Notes: generated by a model from the sequence alone, not told the origin. 64,000 bases of DNA from Schizochytrium sp. TIO01 (GCA_004764695.1 SMSO01000031.1:2713048-2777047), one strand, 5' to 3'; positions 46,389-58,133 are shown, counted from the stretch's first letter. Numbers and translations are program-made.

Positions 46389-46849
46389 TTAAGCGGTGGC
46401 CTCCTTGAGGTACTCGATGAGGTCCTTGCGCTCCTTCTCCTTCTTGATGCCGGCGAAGACCATCTTGGTACCCGGGATGTACTTCTTGGGGGCAAGGAGG
46501 TAGTCGAAGAGGGTCTCGTCGTTCCTGTAAAATTAAAAGAGTTTTAGACAAAACACCGTTAGTCATGATTGTCGTAGGCATTTGAAATGGAAGCAAGCAC
46601 AAACCACCTGAGGAATTTATATTTTTTTCAAAATTCGACAGATGCCAACAAGGGATATACAAATAACACTTACCAGACGATGCCAGAGTTCTTGTTGGCG
46701 TCAGAGTACTGGAAGCCGTCGGCCTGGCCAGACTGGCGACCGAAGAAGCCGCTGAGGTTGGGGCCCTGCTTGTGGGCGCCACCAGCCTCCACAGTGTGGC
46801 ACTGGGAGCACTTGGTCTTGAAGATCTTAGCACCCTTCTCGGCGGACAT
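46389..46849 (-). CDS. CYCS: Cytochrome c (mitochondrial, soluble)
   Basis: Two exons (46674-46849 and 46389-46524) give 103 residues from ATG 46849 to TAA. The haem site CSQCH lies near residues 14-18, and other hallmarks are [18 protein letters not shown], the [11 protein letters not shown] block carrying the Met axial ligand, and the MVFAGIKK segment. Length and motifs are those of standard mitochondrial cytochrome c, which carries electrons from complex III to complex IV in the intermembrane space. Codon use is extreme: almost all third positions are C or G and no sense codon ends in A, unlike the neighbours, as expected for high expression. A TATATAA lies only a few bases before the ATG. 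The intron falls in the conserved Trp codon. Confidence 0.98.
46525..46673 (-). other. Cytochrome c intron
   Basis: 149 nt, phase 2, interrupting the Trp codon. The donor is GTAAGT, a perfect ACTAAC branch site lies at 46558-46563, and the acceptor TTACAG is about 34 nt beyond it. It is the best-supported intron in the window and defines the local splice consensus. Confidence 0.97.
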
Positions 46850-47500
46850 TTTGATTTATATAAGACTGGACTAACAAGTTAAACTGAGTAGTTGGCACGT
46901 TCAAATAGAAACCAGATACAAAGGTATGTATCAACATTATCCGCTACCAAGTTAGTCATCACCCTTTTTTTTTGATTAAACATAATAAAGCACATCGAGA
47001 CACAACACGTGTCTCTAAATATCGGTCCATCCACACATTCTGCTGCAATGTCAAAGGAAAAACCTCGTTTCTCTTCTCCCTAACCATACTACTACGCGCT
47101 GCACTCTCCAACCTGTTTGCAAGACCCTGCAAGTTGCGATGACAAATTGAGTCTACCCCAGCCACTCGTCAAGTTGAGGAAAACAGGAGAAGAACTCAAA
47201 GCAATCGATCGAGTTGCTGCAGTGAAGCCAGACAACAATCAGGCAGGCCCACGCTACTGTGCAGCGGCGACTATACTACAATGGCTTAAGTCTAGTCGAG
47301 AATAACAACCCATCGATATTCTTCTCAAGGCCCTGCGCAAGTGGAGGCTTTCGAAGGGTTGGCAAGCCGAGGCGAAGCTATCTGCCTGACACTTCAGGTG
47401 AAACCCTAGAGGTCCCTAGCTAGCACCACTGTTTTTCTCTGGAGACGCTCATCCGCGAGTTTGAAACCAAGAGCTTTGCACGCAGCCAAGATTGCAGGCA

Positions 47501-47542
47501 GGCAGGCTCACAGGCAGGAGGGGGAGGCAGGCTCACAGGCAG
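47501..47542. repeat. Duplicated 17-mer GGCAGGCTCACAGGCAG
   Basis: Two exact copies at 47501-47517 and 47526-47542, period 25, in a (GGCA)-rich stretch. Confidence 0.9.
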
Positions 47543-47764
47543 CAACCCCTGCTCAGGGTTGCATCGTGTCGTCGAGCCGGTCGTGTCGGGTGTAAGCGAC
47601 GTACCTTGGATGTGACTGGAGTTGCTTGTCTGCTGCAGCGAGTTTGCAGCGCCAGCGCCTCTCAGCACCTTCCTCCCCTCACCTGCTTTTACGCATGTCA
47701 CCAACTCGAGGGTCATCTGAGTGTTTGCTGCGGTGCGGTGTAAGGCTAGAGTAAGGCATATGTG

Positions 47765-47796
47765 ACCCCTATATAGGGGTCTCTCTCTCTCTCTCT
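47765..47796. repeat. 16-bp perfect palindrome followed by (CT)n
   Basis: ACCCCTATATAGGGGT at 47765-47780 is fully self-complementary. A CT dinucleotide tract runs straight on from it to 47796. It could be a promoter-like element since it contains TATATA, but no gene is placed next to it. Confidence 0.85.
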
Positions 47797-49621
47797 TTGG
47801 CTGCGCCTTGCTTTTCAAAGAAGAAGGAAATTTTCTTTTCTTTTTCTTTTTCCTTTGTGCAGAGGAGCTCAGAGGAAGACCTCAACATTTGTTGCTAATA
47901 GCGCCCTCACAAGCTTCCGTTCCAGTGGAGGACAGAATCATTTGAGATTACTGGAGTGTCGTCAGTGTTGTTTTATTTTTGAGAAGGGTAACTTTGGTAT
48001 AGAGGGGAGAGAGAGCTGCAGAGCCTCTAATTAGAGCAAACTCGCCGATTGGGAGACTCGCCTCCACTGGCGACTCCTAGTCAGTGAACCTCCTCTGTGG
48101 CAGGAGCTGGAAGACAGCGCCGCTGAGGGATTAAAGAAAACAGCTACTGGTAAGTAGGTACATCATGAAACAAAGTACTTTAGGAAAACAAACAAGCAAG
48201 AGGATTATGTTAGAAGTTGAAAAATTGCACAGGCTTAGCCTGTCTCAATACTGAAATCCCTAGCGCTACGAGGGGCTCAGAGAAAATGCTCAAAACAAGA
48301 AGAAGTGAGAAAGAGTTCTTTTCAACAGCGTAATAGCCGTAGGAGAGATAAGATAGCACAGGCGGAAGACTTTTTGATAAAAATCGAAGTACCTGTTATC
48401 ATAACAATTCAATTTCACTTTAGCTTAAAAGAAAAAAGAAGTTGATATCAAAGTACATAGAGCACACTAAGCAAAAAACATTCTATTTTCAAAGGTCCTA
48501 TTACTCCCAGGGAGGAGGGAGATGACGAGGACGATGATGCCTGCTAATGATTACATACATACTCCCTTCAAGTTCTTCTACTACAACGATGTGATGTCGA
48601 TGATGCGGTGCCTCGGCCCGCTCATTTATTTCTCACCTAATTTGCTTCTGATTTGCGTCATGCGTCATGCTGCCTTTTCCGCCGCTCAGGCTGCGGCTTT
48701 CGGGGTCTTGCGAGCTCATCGTCGCCTGGGCGAAGGCAGGCAGGCGGGCGGGCGCGCATTGACTGCTTGCGCTGTGGCACTTCAAGTTCGCTCGCGCTTT
48801 CTTTCTCTTTGGGCACAGTCTTCAAAATCTCTTTGTCCACATCTTTCCTAGGCTGCTTTATAAGCCTAATAAACAGTAGTAGTTGCTGGAGCGCAAAGGA
48901 TTCATCAAATAAACCAAAGGAGCGAGGCAGCTAGAGACGCTCAGAAAGCACACGAAGCAGCAGCTCTGCATTCATTCAGTCTTCAAGTTGGCTGCCTTAA
49001 GGCTGTGTCTTGGCGACCCTGCGGCGCCTGAGTTGACACGGTGCTCGGGGAAAAGGACTTGTGCCTTGTCTTTTACCCTCCTTTACTTGTAAGTCAGGGA
49101 TCCGGAATATAGTGGTTGATTGCAGTGCTGACTCTCCGCTACCGTAGGCCTTAGGTAGCCATAGCTCGAGCGTCGCGAGAATCCATCTTTCGATCAAGAA
49201 CTAAGGCAGGAAAGGAAATGAATGAAGGCCTCCTGCGATTGTGCGGTCATCCGCGGAGTCTCTTGCCGCGGAGCAAGCAAGCCTCGCAGGGCTTAAGTGG
49301 GGTCCACGGGCGGCGGCAACGAGTCCGAAATACTTTGTGAAGAAAGCAAACGCAGGCTAGATGCTAGATGTGGCGAGAACTCCTTCAGGACCTTGACGCC
49401 GAGGTCTTTCTTTCTGCAACAAAGACTGATGTGATAATTCTCAACCCTGACAAGCGATGCCGCTCTACTTACTTACCTCTGGAGTTACTACTTACTGCTT
49501 CTGTCGGGACTCCAGAGCATTACATTTCCATCCTTGGAGACTGTAATGTATCCATGTAAATCGTGATCGAAGTTGACAAGCAGGCCAAACCAAGCACGAG
49601 CCGCAATGCTGCACAACAAAC

Positions 49622-49637
49622 AGATAGATAGATAGAT
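49622..49637. repeat. (GATA)n microsatellite
   Basis: Four GATA units in noncoding DNA. Confidence 0.85.
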
Positions 49638-51186
49638 ATCTTGCAGCCTGGGGACCGCTTTGGCAAGCTTTTATGGCTTGAACAAGACATGATCCTGCGT
49701 TTATCTCAAAGAGCCACGCGCAATCTGCACAGGCTGCTTAACCTCGAATCAATCTTTCGCAACGGGAGAGCTGCTCGGGAGGTTCTTTTCGGATGTGTGG
49801 CTCACCTTGCTTGGGGGTTCCTGTAATATCTGCTTCTCAATTGATATTTACTACCACATGTTGGAAACACCCTCACATCTATTACCAGAAAAGGAATTTC
49901 CGTCCGCGATAGGTTCACAGACCGCGCAGGTCGTAGCACGCGCAGGAACCACTATTTTAAAGACTGCGCAACTCGGCCCTGCCTGAAAAGAAATATTTTA
50001 TACTCATTAGGAAATACGTAGTCAATTAATAGCACTAATTTGTATAGGCCTACCTAACAGTAGTACTATATGAATATTTTTTAAGAATTGAGGTAGTCCT
50101 GGCAGTAGACCTTGGAGTTGATGGAGTCATCACCATTCTACTTTTGAGATTCGTCTGCTTTTACCTATAGGTAGTTCGGTATTGTCTTTTCGAAAATGAT
50201 AATGAGAAAAACACTGTCAGGTTCAACTTAGTTGCTAACTCTTTGCATGACATGTTGTGTTTTGTAATCTATTCTGCGAACTCGAGACTTGAACTAGCAG
50301 CCGAGATAGTGTGACAAACTTCATTGGGAAGGACGCAAGGTTATCAAATGTATAGCGGGAGGATTGATTTGTGAATTTGTTTACCTGATAATCTGATAAT
50401 CGCTACAAGAGAGGCTGCCTTTTCTTTATTAAAGGTACCACTACTACCACTTGCAAAGGAACTTACTCCGAGGGACGATGAGAGGTGATGCGTGGTTGGT
50501 AGAGGGATTTTTGCGCCTGGCATTAAAACATTTCGCATCAGGTGGTACCTTGTATTGCTGATATACAATGGAGTGATTATTTTGGCTTGAGTCTTTACCC
50601 AAGTTCAAAGACTGATAGTAGTTCTATCTGAGAGCTGATCTGCCTTGACTCGAATTTCTACCCAACTAGTTAGTGAAAACTCATTTGCGTTAATGAGTAG
50701 TTGCCACGTAGTACAGGAGCATGTAGTATGCAAACTTTCAATTCAAACTAGGGGAAAGTTCCTCGGTGAGAGAGTGATTATTACGAGGAACCAAAGTTCC
50801 ACCTGCTTACAACTGCACAAATAAGAAGCACACGGCGTCATACTAGTTTTGCCGAGTTGGTCAAGAGAATTCATTGTAGACTTTCCAACGATGTTATTAG
50901 ACAAAACACTGTTTTCTTCTGCTTCAGCAACAGAGAAATAGGTTTGCTTAACTTCCGTGGGGTCTTCTGTCTTGGATGAATAATCAAAATCTACAGCTTA
51001 TAAAAATTATTTAAATGTACGCAAAATGTGGTCTTATCCACTTTCATTTACGTTCTGTGTACTACGAATAAATAAATTACAGAATTGAATTTGGGTATCT
51101 ACTAGAGTCAACCACAACGACCACAGTCAAGGTTGCAGACTTTAATATATGCACTAAATCGAATCAGCAATACGACATAAAACTGA

Positions 51187-52248
51187 TTAACGTTCTTCAA
51201 AATGTGATACACTTGATGGAGAATCAGGTGTCAAATGTCTGAGGAACTTATCTGAGCGTGCCGTGACATGGACCGACAATTTTAGAAGAATTGAATAGAT
51301 TTTGCCCATCACAAAGGGGAGAGCGACATCGCAAGTGAGGAAAACACTTGCTAACAAACCTAACACTATTGGATTAATAAGCCACAAACAATACGCTGCA
51401 TGGAGCACCTCTTCCCATCGAGACTCGCGTTTAAGACGAAGACCTGTGTACCCGTGTACTCGCACCAAACGAACAAGCATTTTGACAGGCAATTTACTAG
51501 GTTTCCATACGATCCTTGTCATTGGAGCTGCGTTTGCATCTCCGGGTGCAGAACCAGCAAAATGTTGATTATGTGTTGACCGTCGCGTACTCCGTACAAG
51601 TAGTTGCGAGCACGCCTCATCAGCACGGGCACGACGGCTCAGGATGCACCCTTGTATAAAATCCGCGATAATTCCAGCCGCACGTCTCCTTCGCTGCAAG
51701 TAAACGAGGTCCTGATCGGAGACTAATAAAAATTTAAGGGCCTCTTGGGAAGCTGCCGTGGCATTCGGACCCATGCATTGCCACAGGCACAGCTCGAACA
51801 GCGTTGGGTGAGGGCTTATTGCCCGGAGTACAGCATCAGTTCTTGCTCTGCGTCGCAGGAGTCGCTGGGCCTCAGTTTCTGCCGGCCAGGATCCTGTTTT
51901 ACAGAGCAGCTTGTGCCCCCATCGCGCAAGCTTATTGTTGAGTTTCTCCCAGGTTTGAAACGCCACCGTGGTATGCCTCAGGGTACGGGACAAGAATGTT
52001 GGGCTCGTGACTCTAGACTCCATCACCATATTTTCCAAAGTTCTCCGCGCCGCTTTAGCACGACGTTGTCTCTTTAAGAGCTATTGCCCAAGTAAAGGTT
52101 GTAGTGGCCAGTCTCGTAGACCTCCTGCTCCTTGAGGCCGTAAATCAGCGCTTAGCTCCAAGCCCTGAAGAATGTCTGCAAGAGCCAGACGACAAGTGTT
52201 GAACTTGTGAACAGCTTGAAAATGGTTATCAAGCTCGTACGTCAGCAT
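51187..52248 (-). pseudogene. Unknown membrane-protein frame interrupted by an in-frame TAG
   Basis: From ATG 52248 a coding-like frame of 55 codons reaches TAG at 52081-52083 and then continues in the same frame for 297 codons to a stop at 51187. Both halves share residue and codon style. The downstream part has no ATG until 52029. Features: a basic Arg-rich N-terminal half, several amphipathic helices with RRRR clusters, and a hydrophobic region at about 51303-51395 that could form one or two membrane helices. A short intron removing the TAG would need a non-consensus donor and would break the frame. TAG is an ordinary stop in neighbouring genes, so this is a disrupted gene, a sequencing error, read-through, or a shorter gene with a hidden first exon. 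Family unknown. Confidence 0.5.
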
Positions 52249-53160
52249 CCATCGTCAGCAAGGGGGCAATGAGCACAACGTTTTGTATTGAGTGATTGAT
52301 GCCATTATGTAGCGTTTCATAAAAATAGCTTGAAAACTTGTAGACTACACCTTCACCCATTGTCATGAACGACCAGTTTTCTTTTTTGAGTACCTAGTAG
52401 CTGTTTTAATAGTAGTATACAATTGCAAATAGTAGTATCCCCAGTTTCTCCAGGATTCCTAGCTATAGACCACGCCAACACTCAAAACGAGCTAAATGTA
52501 GACGGTAATTTTCATATGCTTACATCAACCTAGTACGTGGTACATATAGGCAATGCTTTTGTTAAGAAAAATACATTGCCATGCCTAGCTGAAAGCAACC
52601 AAATTCTGCACTGCCAACGTAGAAAGTTAGTTAAATTCTTTGTAGCAATGATATAATATCTTTGTCTCAGTGAAAATAAACAGAATGTTGTAGCTCTACC
52701 TTCTGCTATTAATGTTTTCATCCATCTCGCAAATCTTTGTTTGCCCTGACAATGTAATTTATGCACTTTTTTTTTAATGAGGTGGAATCTAGAAGATCTA
52801 CAATTTGTGTTCGCACAAATTAAGGCCTATCCGCCTTCTTAAATTTCAGATTGTTTTACAAGCAAATATCAAACAATATCAGAACTCAAGTTTGGCAGCT
52901 TTTTCAAGATGTCTGGATCACTCTTAGTCCTACGATCTTGGTCATTTGCCTTTGCTCCTTCTATACGCATTTGTTTTTGGTCTCACTAAACGTTACCAGA
53001 TAGTACTATGTTTTATTGTTAACTACGTGTCTATAGAATTTAGTTAGCACTTCACATATGACAGACAACCCGAATAGAGACACGGCATGCAGGCAAACTT
53101 GAACAAAGTAGATTGCTCGGGTGACGGATAAGAAACGCAGCTTTGATTCGAGCAAGTACG
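52249..53160. other. Intergenic region upstream of the Rab escort protein gene
   Basis: 0.9 kb, AT-rich, with TAGTAGTA words at 52390-52440 and a T9 run near 52765. No gene is seen. Confidence 0.5.
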
Positions 53161-55071
53161 ATGAAGCTAGGCGACGAAGTTTGCAATGAGCTGTATGATA
53201 CTATTGTGATTGGCACTGGCCTCAGTGAAGCTGCAGCAGCCTGTGCTTTGACACTGGACGATCCAGAGAAAAAGATCTTGGTCTTGGATCCGGCAAGTTA
53301 CTACGGTGGCCTCGAAGCAACTGTCCAGGCACGCGACCTTGAAGAACCTGAGGAAGAAACAAGACCCAAAGTTTTCGGATGGGAAATTTTAAATCGCAAC
53401 GGTGACCTTGGTTCTGAAGCTCGACGCTTCAACTTTGACCTTCGCCCTCGTCTCGTTTTATGCCGAGGACAAGTTGTAGACGCTCTCGTACGTTCGGGTG
53501 TGTCCAATTATCTACAGTTTCAGAGCCTTGATGATGCGCTTTTTCTCGATGCGGATGGGATTGTCATGAGAGTCCCGTGCTCTAAAGCTGCTGTTTTCAA
53601 GTCAAAGGATCTTGGGATGGGTGAAAAGCGTCAGCTCATGCGCTTTCTTCAATACTGCATGGATGCCACCACGAAGGAGCGCGCGGGAGGTCAAGCTGAC
53701 GCACTTAAGTTTCGTAATGAAGAAAGCTTGAATCAAGGGCGGTCCTTGGCGCGCCCGCAGAATAAGAAAGAAGCGGCATTGGACTCTGTTGATAATGATG
53801 CAGACTTCGCAAGTTTTCTTCAAGGTTCATGTGGTTTGTCTCCGCGACTTGCCGCCGCTATTCTATATGCAGTAGCCCTTCTCCCAGATAAGCAAACTGT
53901 GACTGTAAGTGAAGGTATGCGTCGAGTACAAAAATACCTTGCCGGACTTGGTCGCTTTGGTGTAACTGCTTTTCTTTGTCCCATGTATGGAACTGCAGAA
54001 CTAGCTCAAGCCTTTGGGCGGCTTGGTTCTGTGCATGGAGGTATTTTTGTCTTGCGCCAATCCATCAAAGAACTCGTACCGGGGGAAGAAACCGAGACCG
54101 ACGCTGATACCAAATCCGATACACCTAGTAGTCAGAATATTGAAAACAAAAAGACTGTAGTCCAAGTGCACTTGGAGAACGGCGAAGTTGTACGCGCACG
54201 AAATGTCATTGCTGCTCAGTATGCATTACCGACGAATATCACAAATGGACCATCAAGTGGAGACCAAGACATTTTATCAACTAGTTTTGAGATACGTCGC
54301 ATCTGTGTATTCAACGCGCCGATTCTCTCCCTCATCGCAAATCTTGATAAAGAACAGCTTACCAAACTTCTTGATGCCAGTGCAGTGTGCGGTCACCCTC
54401 CTGAAAAACGAGCTTTTCCTCCCATGGCACGGTCTCTTATGGTGATTGCTCCTGGTAATCATAATTTTGCCAATGATACTTGCGTGCATGCCATTCAATT
54501 GGATAGCACTGCCGAGGCGGCTGCTCCGGGCTTCTTTGTGCTTCACTTGACTACGGTTGCACAGAGCATAACAGAAGGACGCGAGATTCTTGCGAAAGTA
54601 CTGAGTGAGTTGACAGCAAGAGCCCAGTCTTGCTATGCTGCATTCAAATGTTCGGATTCGGCTTCAGCACAAGTTCAACTACAGTGGGAAATTGAGCTTG
54701 CACGACCTTTGTCCGTAGGAAATTCCTCCACCGCTCAATCTTGCGATGCAGAAAGCACGGCAAAGAACTTACCTCCGGGTGTACTTGTTATCCCGCCTCA
54801 GGGACATGGCGTAGACACCGAAGATTTTCTTGTTGCCGCGGAGACTGTTTTTCGTGAGGTGCGCTCAGCAACTATAGAGCGTCCCTTCTTACCCGCAGAA
54901 GCCGAGCGCGAGGTTCGAAACCCATACGCTGTCGCAAGCGGTGATGATGATGGTGTTGCTGACTTTGTTAAGCGCGTCCGTGTTCCCCAGCCTGTGGACT
55001 TGCGCTGGTTCACTTACTTGGACGGAAAACTCAGCTCCTCTGGTGCTTCTGTCAGCCTCAGCATGCACTGA
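53161..55071 (+). CDS. CHM: Rab escort protein (REP/choroideremia homologue, GDI superfamily)
   Basis: 636 residues, single exon, start at the first in-frame ATG 53161. The Rossmann-like signature IGTGLSEA lies at 17-24 and the SYYGG motif at 46-50. RRFNFDLRPRLVLCRG near 88-105 is the GDI/REP Rab-binding block, followed by VPCSKAAVFKSKDLGM and, near 275-297, MYGTAELAQAFGRLGSVHGG. REP presents newly made Rab GTPases to geranylgeranyl transferase II and delivers them to membranes. The length (over 600) and inserted acidic linkers (Asp/Thr-rich near 54090-54130) fit REP better than the roughly 450-residue GDI. No C-terminal prenylation motif is present. A Rab GDI paralogue is the main alternative. 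Confidence 0.9.
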   Translation: MKLGDEVCNELYDTIVIGTGLSEAAAACALTLDDPEKKILVLDPASYYGGLEATVQARDLEEPEEETRPKVFGWEILNRNGDLGSEARRFNFDLRPRLVLCRGQVVDALVRSGVSNYLQFQSLDDALFLDADGIVMRVPCSKAAVFKSKDLGMGEKRQLMRFLQYCMDATTKERAGGQADALKFRNEESLNQGRSLARPQNKKEAALDSVDNDADFASFLQGSCGLSPRLAAAILYAVALLPDKQTVTVSEGMRRVQKYLAGLGRFGVTAFLCPMYGTAELAQAFGRLGSVHGGIFVLRQSIKELVPGEETETDADTKSDTPSSQNIENKKTVVQVHLENGEVVRARNVIAAQYALPTNITNGPSSGDQDILSTSFEIRRICVFNAPILSLIANLDKEQLTKLLDASAVCGHPPEKRAFPPMARSLMVIAPGNHNFANDTCVHAIQLDSTAEAAAPGFFVLHLTTVAQSITEGREILAKVLSELTARAQSCYAAFKCSDSASAQVQLQWEIELARPLSVGNSSTAQSCDAESTAKNLPPGVLVIPPQGHGVDTEDFLVAAETVFREVRSATIERPFLPAEAEREVRNPYAVASGDDDGVADFVKRVRVPQPVDLRWFTYLDGKLSSSGASVSLSMH

Positions 55072-56280
55072 CATACTATGCTGCTTCCTTGTCCTACTAG
55101 ATAGGTCATCGTTCAAGTAAGTTGTCGCAACTCACTAGTAGCTTCACTCTCGCCACTATTTAAGAGCATAATTCCTATTTTTGTGCTGACTCAGCAAAAA
55201 CTTCTGAGCTGATGTTGGTCTACCTTGTGTCGCCCTTAACGCCACCAAATGATCAAATTTGGCGCTTCGATGTCCTCCTCGAAATTTCTAACACATGTGT
55301 CGGCGAGTTGAACTAGTGGGAAGCCTCCGCACGAATGGGCTCTCGTGCAGGCGCGCCGCTTGTTTGCTCGTAACCATAGGCTGCTAGCATGATGCACCCG
55401 AGCACATCCCCCCACGAAGCGTGCTAAGCCCGTGCCACGATGGAAGAGCGCTCTCAGAAAGCTCCCTTTCAACTGTAAACTATGTAGAAGTTTTTCTTTT
55501 ACAAAGGCGAACTTCTTTTCGTTTCTTTCCTCAACAAATACCGCTAGGCCTGGCTAGAATTAAAAATGCTCATACCTAGCATCTAACAATAAGAAAAAAG
55601 TAGAGAAAAGCAATAAGCGAGAAGCGAAACTAAAGGAAGAAGAGCTGGTTGAGCTGACTCATAGTGAGGGTTTCATTGCTCAAGGCCGAGGGATGCAACT
55701 TATAGTTGGTATTCGAGCTGCGACTCCTGCTCCGAAAGAAACAGCAACTGCATCACCTAGCTGCGAAAAGACATGAGATGATTGAGGCCAACGCGTGAGC
55801 ACTTTTACGTCAGCTTGCGTTGAGGAAGCCCCGGAGAAATCAGGCGAACTGATCATACTACCTACTGCCAAGAGAGTTCATAAAGTGAAGTGAAAAGATG
55901 TCTGCTTGCTGTTTCGTCTTATTATTCTCCCAACTGAACTTGAAGCCCTTACGCTCCCTCCATGCATTCCTGACAGCGTTTCTAATTAGCGTTTCTTCAC
56001 GCTATATTTTCCTATCATCTGCGAGTCATCAAGTCGAGCGTCTCTTCTTTTCTTTTTCTTTTTTTTAAATAGCCGAAGTGAAACGTAAGTGCTGACTACT
56101 ACTACTCCTCCTACTGGGTTATATACAAAGTGAAGAGATCGGCGCGAATGAGGAATTGCAAAGTCCTCTTCTTCCCCAGCAAAACCTGAATGATATAGAA
56201 TGTTGATACATGTACAACACAGTGCCTGAGTTTGACAATCAACGCAGAGTATTTAACAACTTAAGATTCAATAAGGTATT
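55072..56280. other. Intergenic region
   Basis: 1.2 kb, AT-rich in places (55480-55640, 56030-56070), with short frames on the minus strand that lack motifs. No gene is supported. Confidence 0.5.
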
Positions 56281-57066
56281 ATGACTCAGGACATCAGCGA
56301 GGTTCGCAAGGTATCAAGTCGAAATCGCTTGGGCGGCAAACTTAGGAGCACATTCAAGAGCAAGCTGACACGGAAAAGGAAAGACTCATACAGCAGTAGC
56401 AGTACCAGTGGGTCACCCAACTCAGGACCTTCTTCAAGGAAAAGCTATATAAAAGACGTGTTTCATCACGATGAACCTCAAATCGAGATTGACAATTTAT
56501 CACTGCCGTCGTTCGTAAGTACAAGTACGAAGAGCTCCTCGACAAATATTTTCGCCAATTTTGCGCAGAAGTCAAAGAAAGGCGCTTCAAGCAAGAGCGG
56601 CAAAACATGGCGCAAGATTAAAAATTCAAAGTCTCTCTTTACGTCTGCATCCCAACAAGGTTCTCGCCAAAAGGACACACGCACGTCTTCACATAAGAAA
56701 GTAGCTCAAAAGACAACAATTTCGCGAAATGCCTCGGCTTTTGGCAAAGACCCACATTCGCCAGAAGATAATGTTAACATACCTACCCCAGAGATTAAAG
56801 ACCCTGGAAATGAAGCCCCCCGAGAAACGAGGCTAAATGCAACAGATGTTGGAGGCGAAGACTACGAAAAGTATTTCGATGAAGTTTATGAAAAACGCAC
56901 AACTCAGTTTGCTCAAGCTTTCCCAGGTATTCCTATTGGAACTACACGGAGTGAGTTTTATCAACAGGCCACTCGTAATGGAGTTCCATACAATTATTTA
57001 GACCCTTTCATTCGACAACGAGTTCTCGACGAACGCAAGATGTACTATTTTCCCGACCTCTTCTGA
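56281..57066 (+). CDS. Hypothetical basic Ser/Lys-rich protein
   Basis: 261 residues, ATG 56281 to TGA. The first 170 residues are Ser-, Lys- and Arg-rich low complexity with many SxS and KxK patterns, probably disordered and possibly a phosphorylation target. The C-terminal 70 residues look folded: an acidic Glu-Asp-Tyr-Glu-Lys-Tyr-Phe-Asp stretch, a helix with Phe-Ala-Gln-Ala-Phe-Pro, then a Gly-Val-Pro-Tyr-Asn-Tyr-Leu-Asp-Pro-Phe-like segment, ending in YYFPDLF. I do not recognise the family. There is no signal peptide or membrane segment. Confidence 0.75.
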   Translation: MTQDISEVRKVSSRNRLGGKLRSTFKSKLTRKRKDSYSSSSTSGSPNSGPSSRKSYIKDVFHHDEPQIEIDNLSLPSFVSTSTKSSSTNIFANFAQKSKKGASSKSGKTWRKIKNSKSLFTSASQQGSRQKDTRTSSHKKVAQKTTISRNASAFGKDPHSPEDNVNIPTPEIKDPGNEAPRETRLNATDVGGEDYEKYFDEVYEKRTTQFAQAFPGIPIGTTRSEFYQQATRNGVPYNYLDPFIRQRVLDERKMYYFPDLF

Positions 57067-58133
57067 CATCATTGAAAATCAACCAATGTGACGACAACCA
57101 CATCTCCTTGTAACATACTAAGCACCATGTTTCACGTTCATACAAGTCTTCCTTAGGCCACATCCACTGGCGTTTCACTGATTCTACTCTTTTTGCAGAG
57201 ACTCCAATGATGTTTATCAGCCAGCTGGCATGGTCATGTACCATAATATTCTTGCGAGATTCGACTCAGCTTTCCTATATGTTACATCTCTGACTCCAGT
57301 CCAAGCTTAATATTCCATTCCCCACTTCCGTTTAGGCGCAATGACTCGATTGCGCCTGTAATTGACGCCTTGAAAAGGAATACCTAGTACTAGGCACAGG
57401 AGCTCCAACGTGGATCAGGAATACAGCCCAAATTAGTTATACCCTACCATTTTTTTAAAAACTCTAGGCCCGATAAAGAAATAGTACTGCCTACTTTGGG
57501 TGAAAGGTCTATACGAAACGAAACTTACCACGCAGCTCTTTTCTTTGTAAAGATTTTTTTTAATTAATAAAGAAAAAAAAATTAAAGCACTAGCTAGTAG
57601 TAGATCGTACCTATCAATTAGCGGCAAAAGCCACGAATGCAAAACAATAGCAACGCAATCCTCGAACTTCAAGCTTTGGCCGACTGGGAGGCTGGCCGCA
57701 ACTCCCGATTTTCCTCGCCTGTCTCGGCGGCCTTGTGTTGGACTTCTGAAGCTATAAAGTGCAGCGAGAGGCGCCTTTACACCTCCGCCTGCGGCGCACG
57801 ATCTCCAGCACTGGGTTGATTCATCCAACCGACTGGCCTCCTGGCTCTGTTTCTTTCTCTCTCTCTCAGATTTCTTTTTAACTGTTTGACTGCCTTGCTT
57901 TTCCTTTTCACAGCTCGTTTGTCACACAAGACTAGGCCAAGCTCTCTATTAGTTGGAGCTGGGTGAAGCGTTGTTGCTGCGCCTGGAAATACGGTGTCTT
58001 CCCAGATTTTATTCATCTTTCTGGTTTCGTCGTCGAGGCCAGCTATTCCTAATTTGGGTTTCTATTTGCTTTTCCTGATTGAAATTTGTGATTGAGCGAT
58101 CTTCATCATTGGATTAATAAAAGTTTAGGCAAG
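57067..58133. other. Upstream region of the cotransporter gene
   Basis: 1.07 kb with a perfect 12-bp palindrome CCTAGTACTAGG at 57383-57394 and AT-rich DNA at 57545-57590. TTTAG at 58125-58129, just before the ATG, resembles a splice acceptor, so a 5'-UTR intron is possible. Confidence 0.45.

Larger units (their letters stand above)
46850..51186. other. Repeat-bearing intergenic region
   Basis: 4.3 kb with no convincing gene. It has a GTAAGT near 48150 that could be a 5'-UTR donor but no ATG-bearing exon before it. An ATG-started frame at 48522-48851 (109 codons) lacks motifs and is partly GGCGGGC-rich simple sequence. Simple repeats include a duplicated 17-mer, a CT tract and GATA units. 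The DNA becomes AT-rich at 50980-51180. Confidence 0.5.

Noticed and set aside
48522-48851. 109-codon plus-strand frame starting with ATG
   Set aside because: Part is GGCGGGC-type simple sequence, the opposite strand is open too, and no motif or conserved pattern is visible.
52085-52200. Plus-strand hydrophobic frame opposite the TAG-interrupted gene
   Set aside because: Has no ATG and is the antisense of a better minus-strand frame.
57777-58016. 79-codon basic minus-strand frame upstream of the cotransporter
   Set aside because: Starts with ATG but has no motif, lies in the likely 5' leader of the plus-strand gene, and its basic composition follows from CT-rich DNA.
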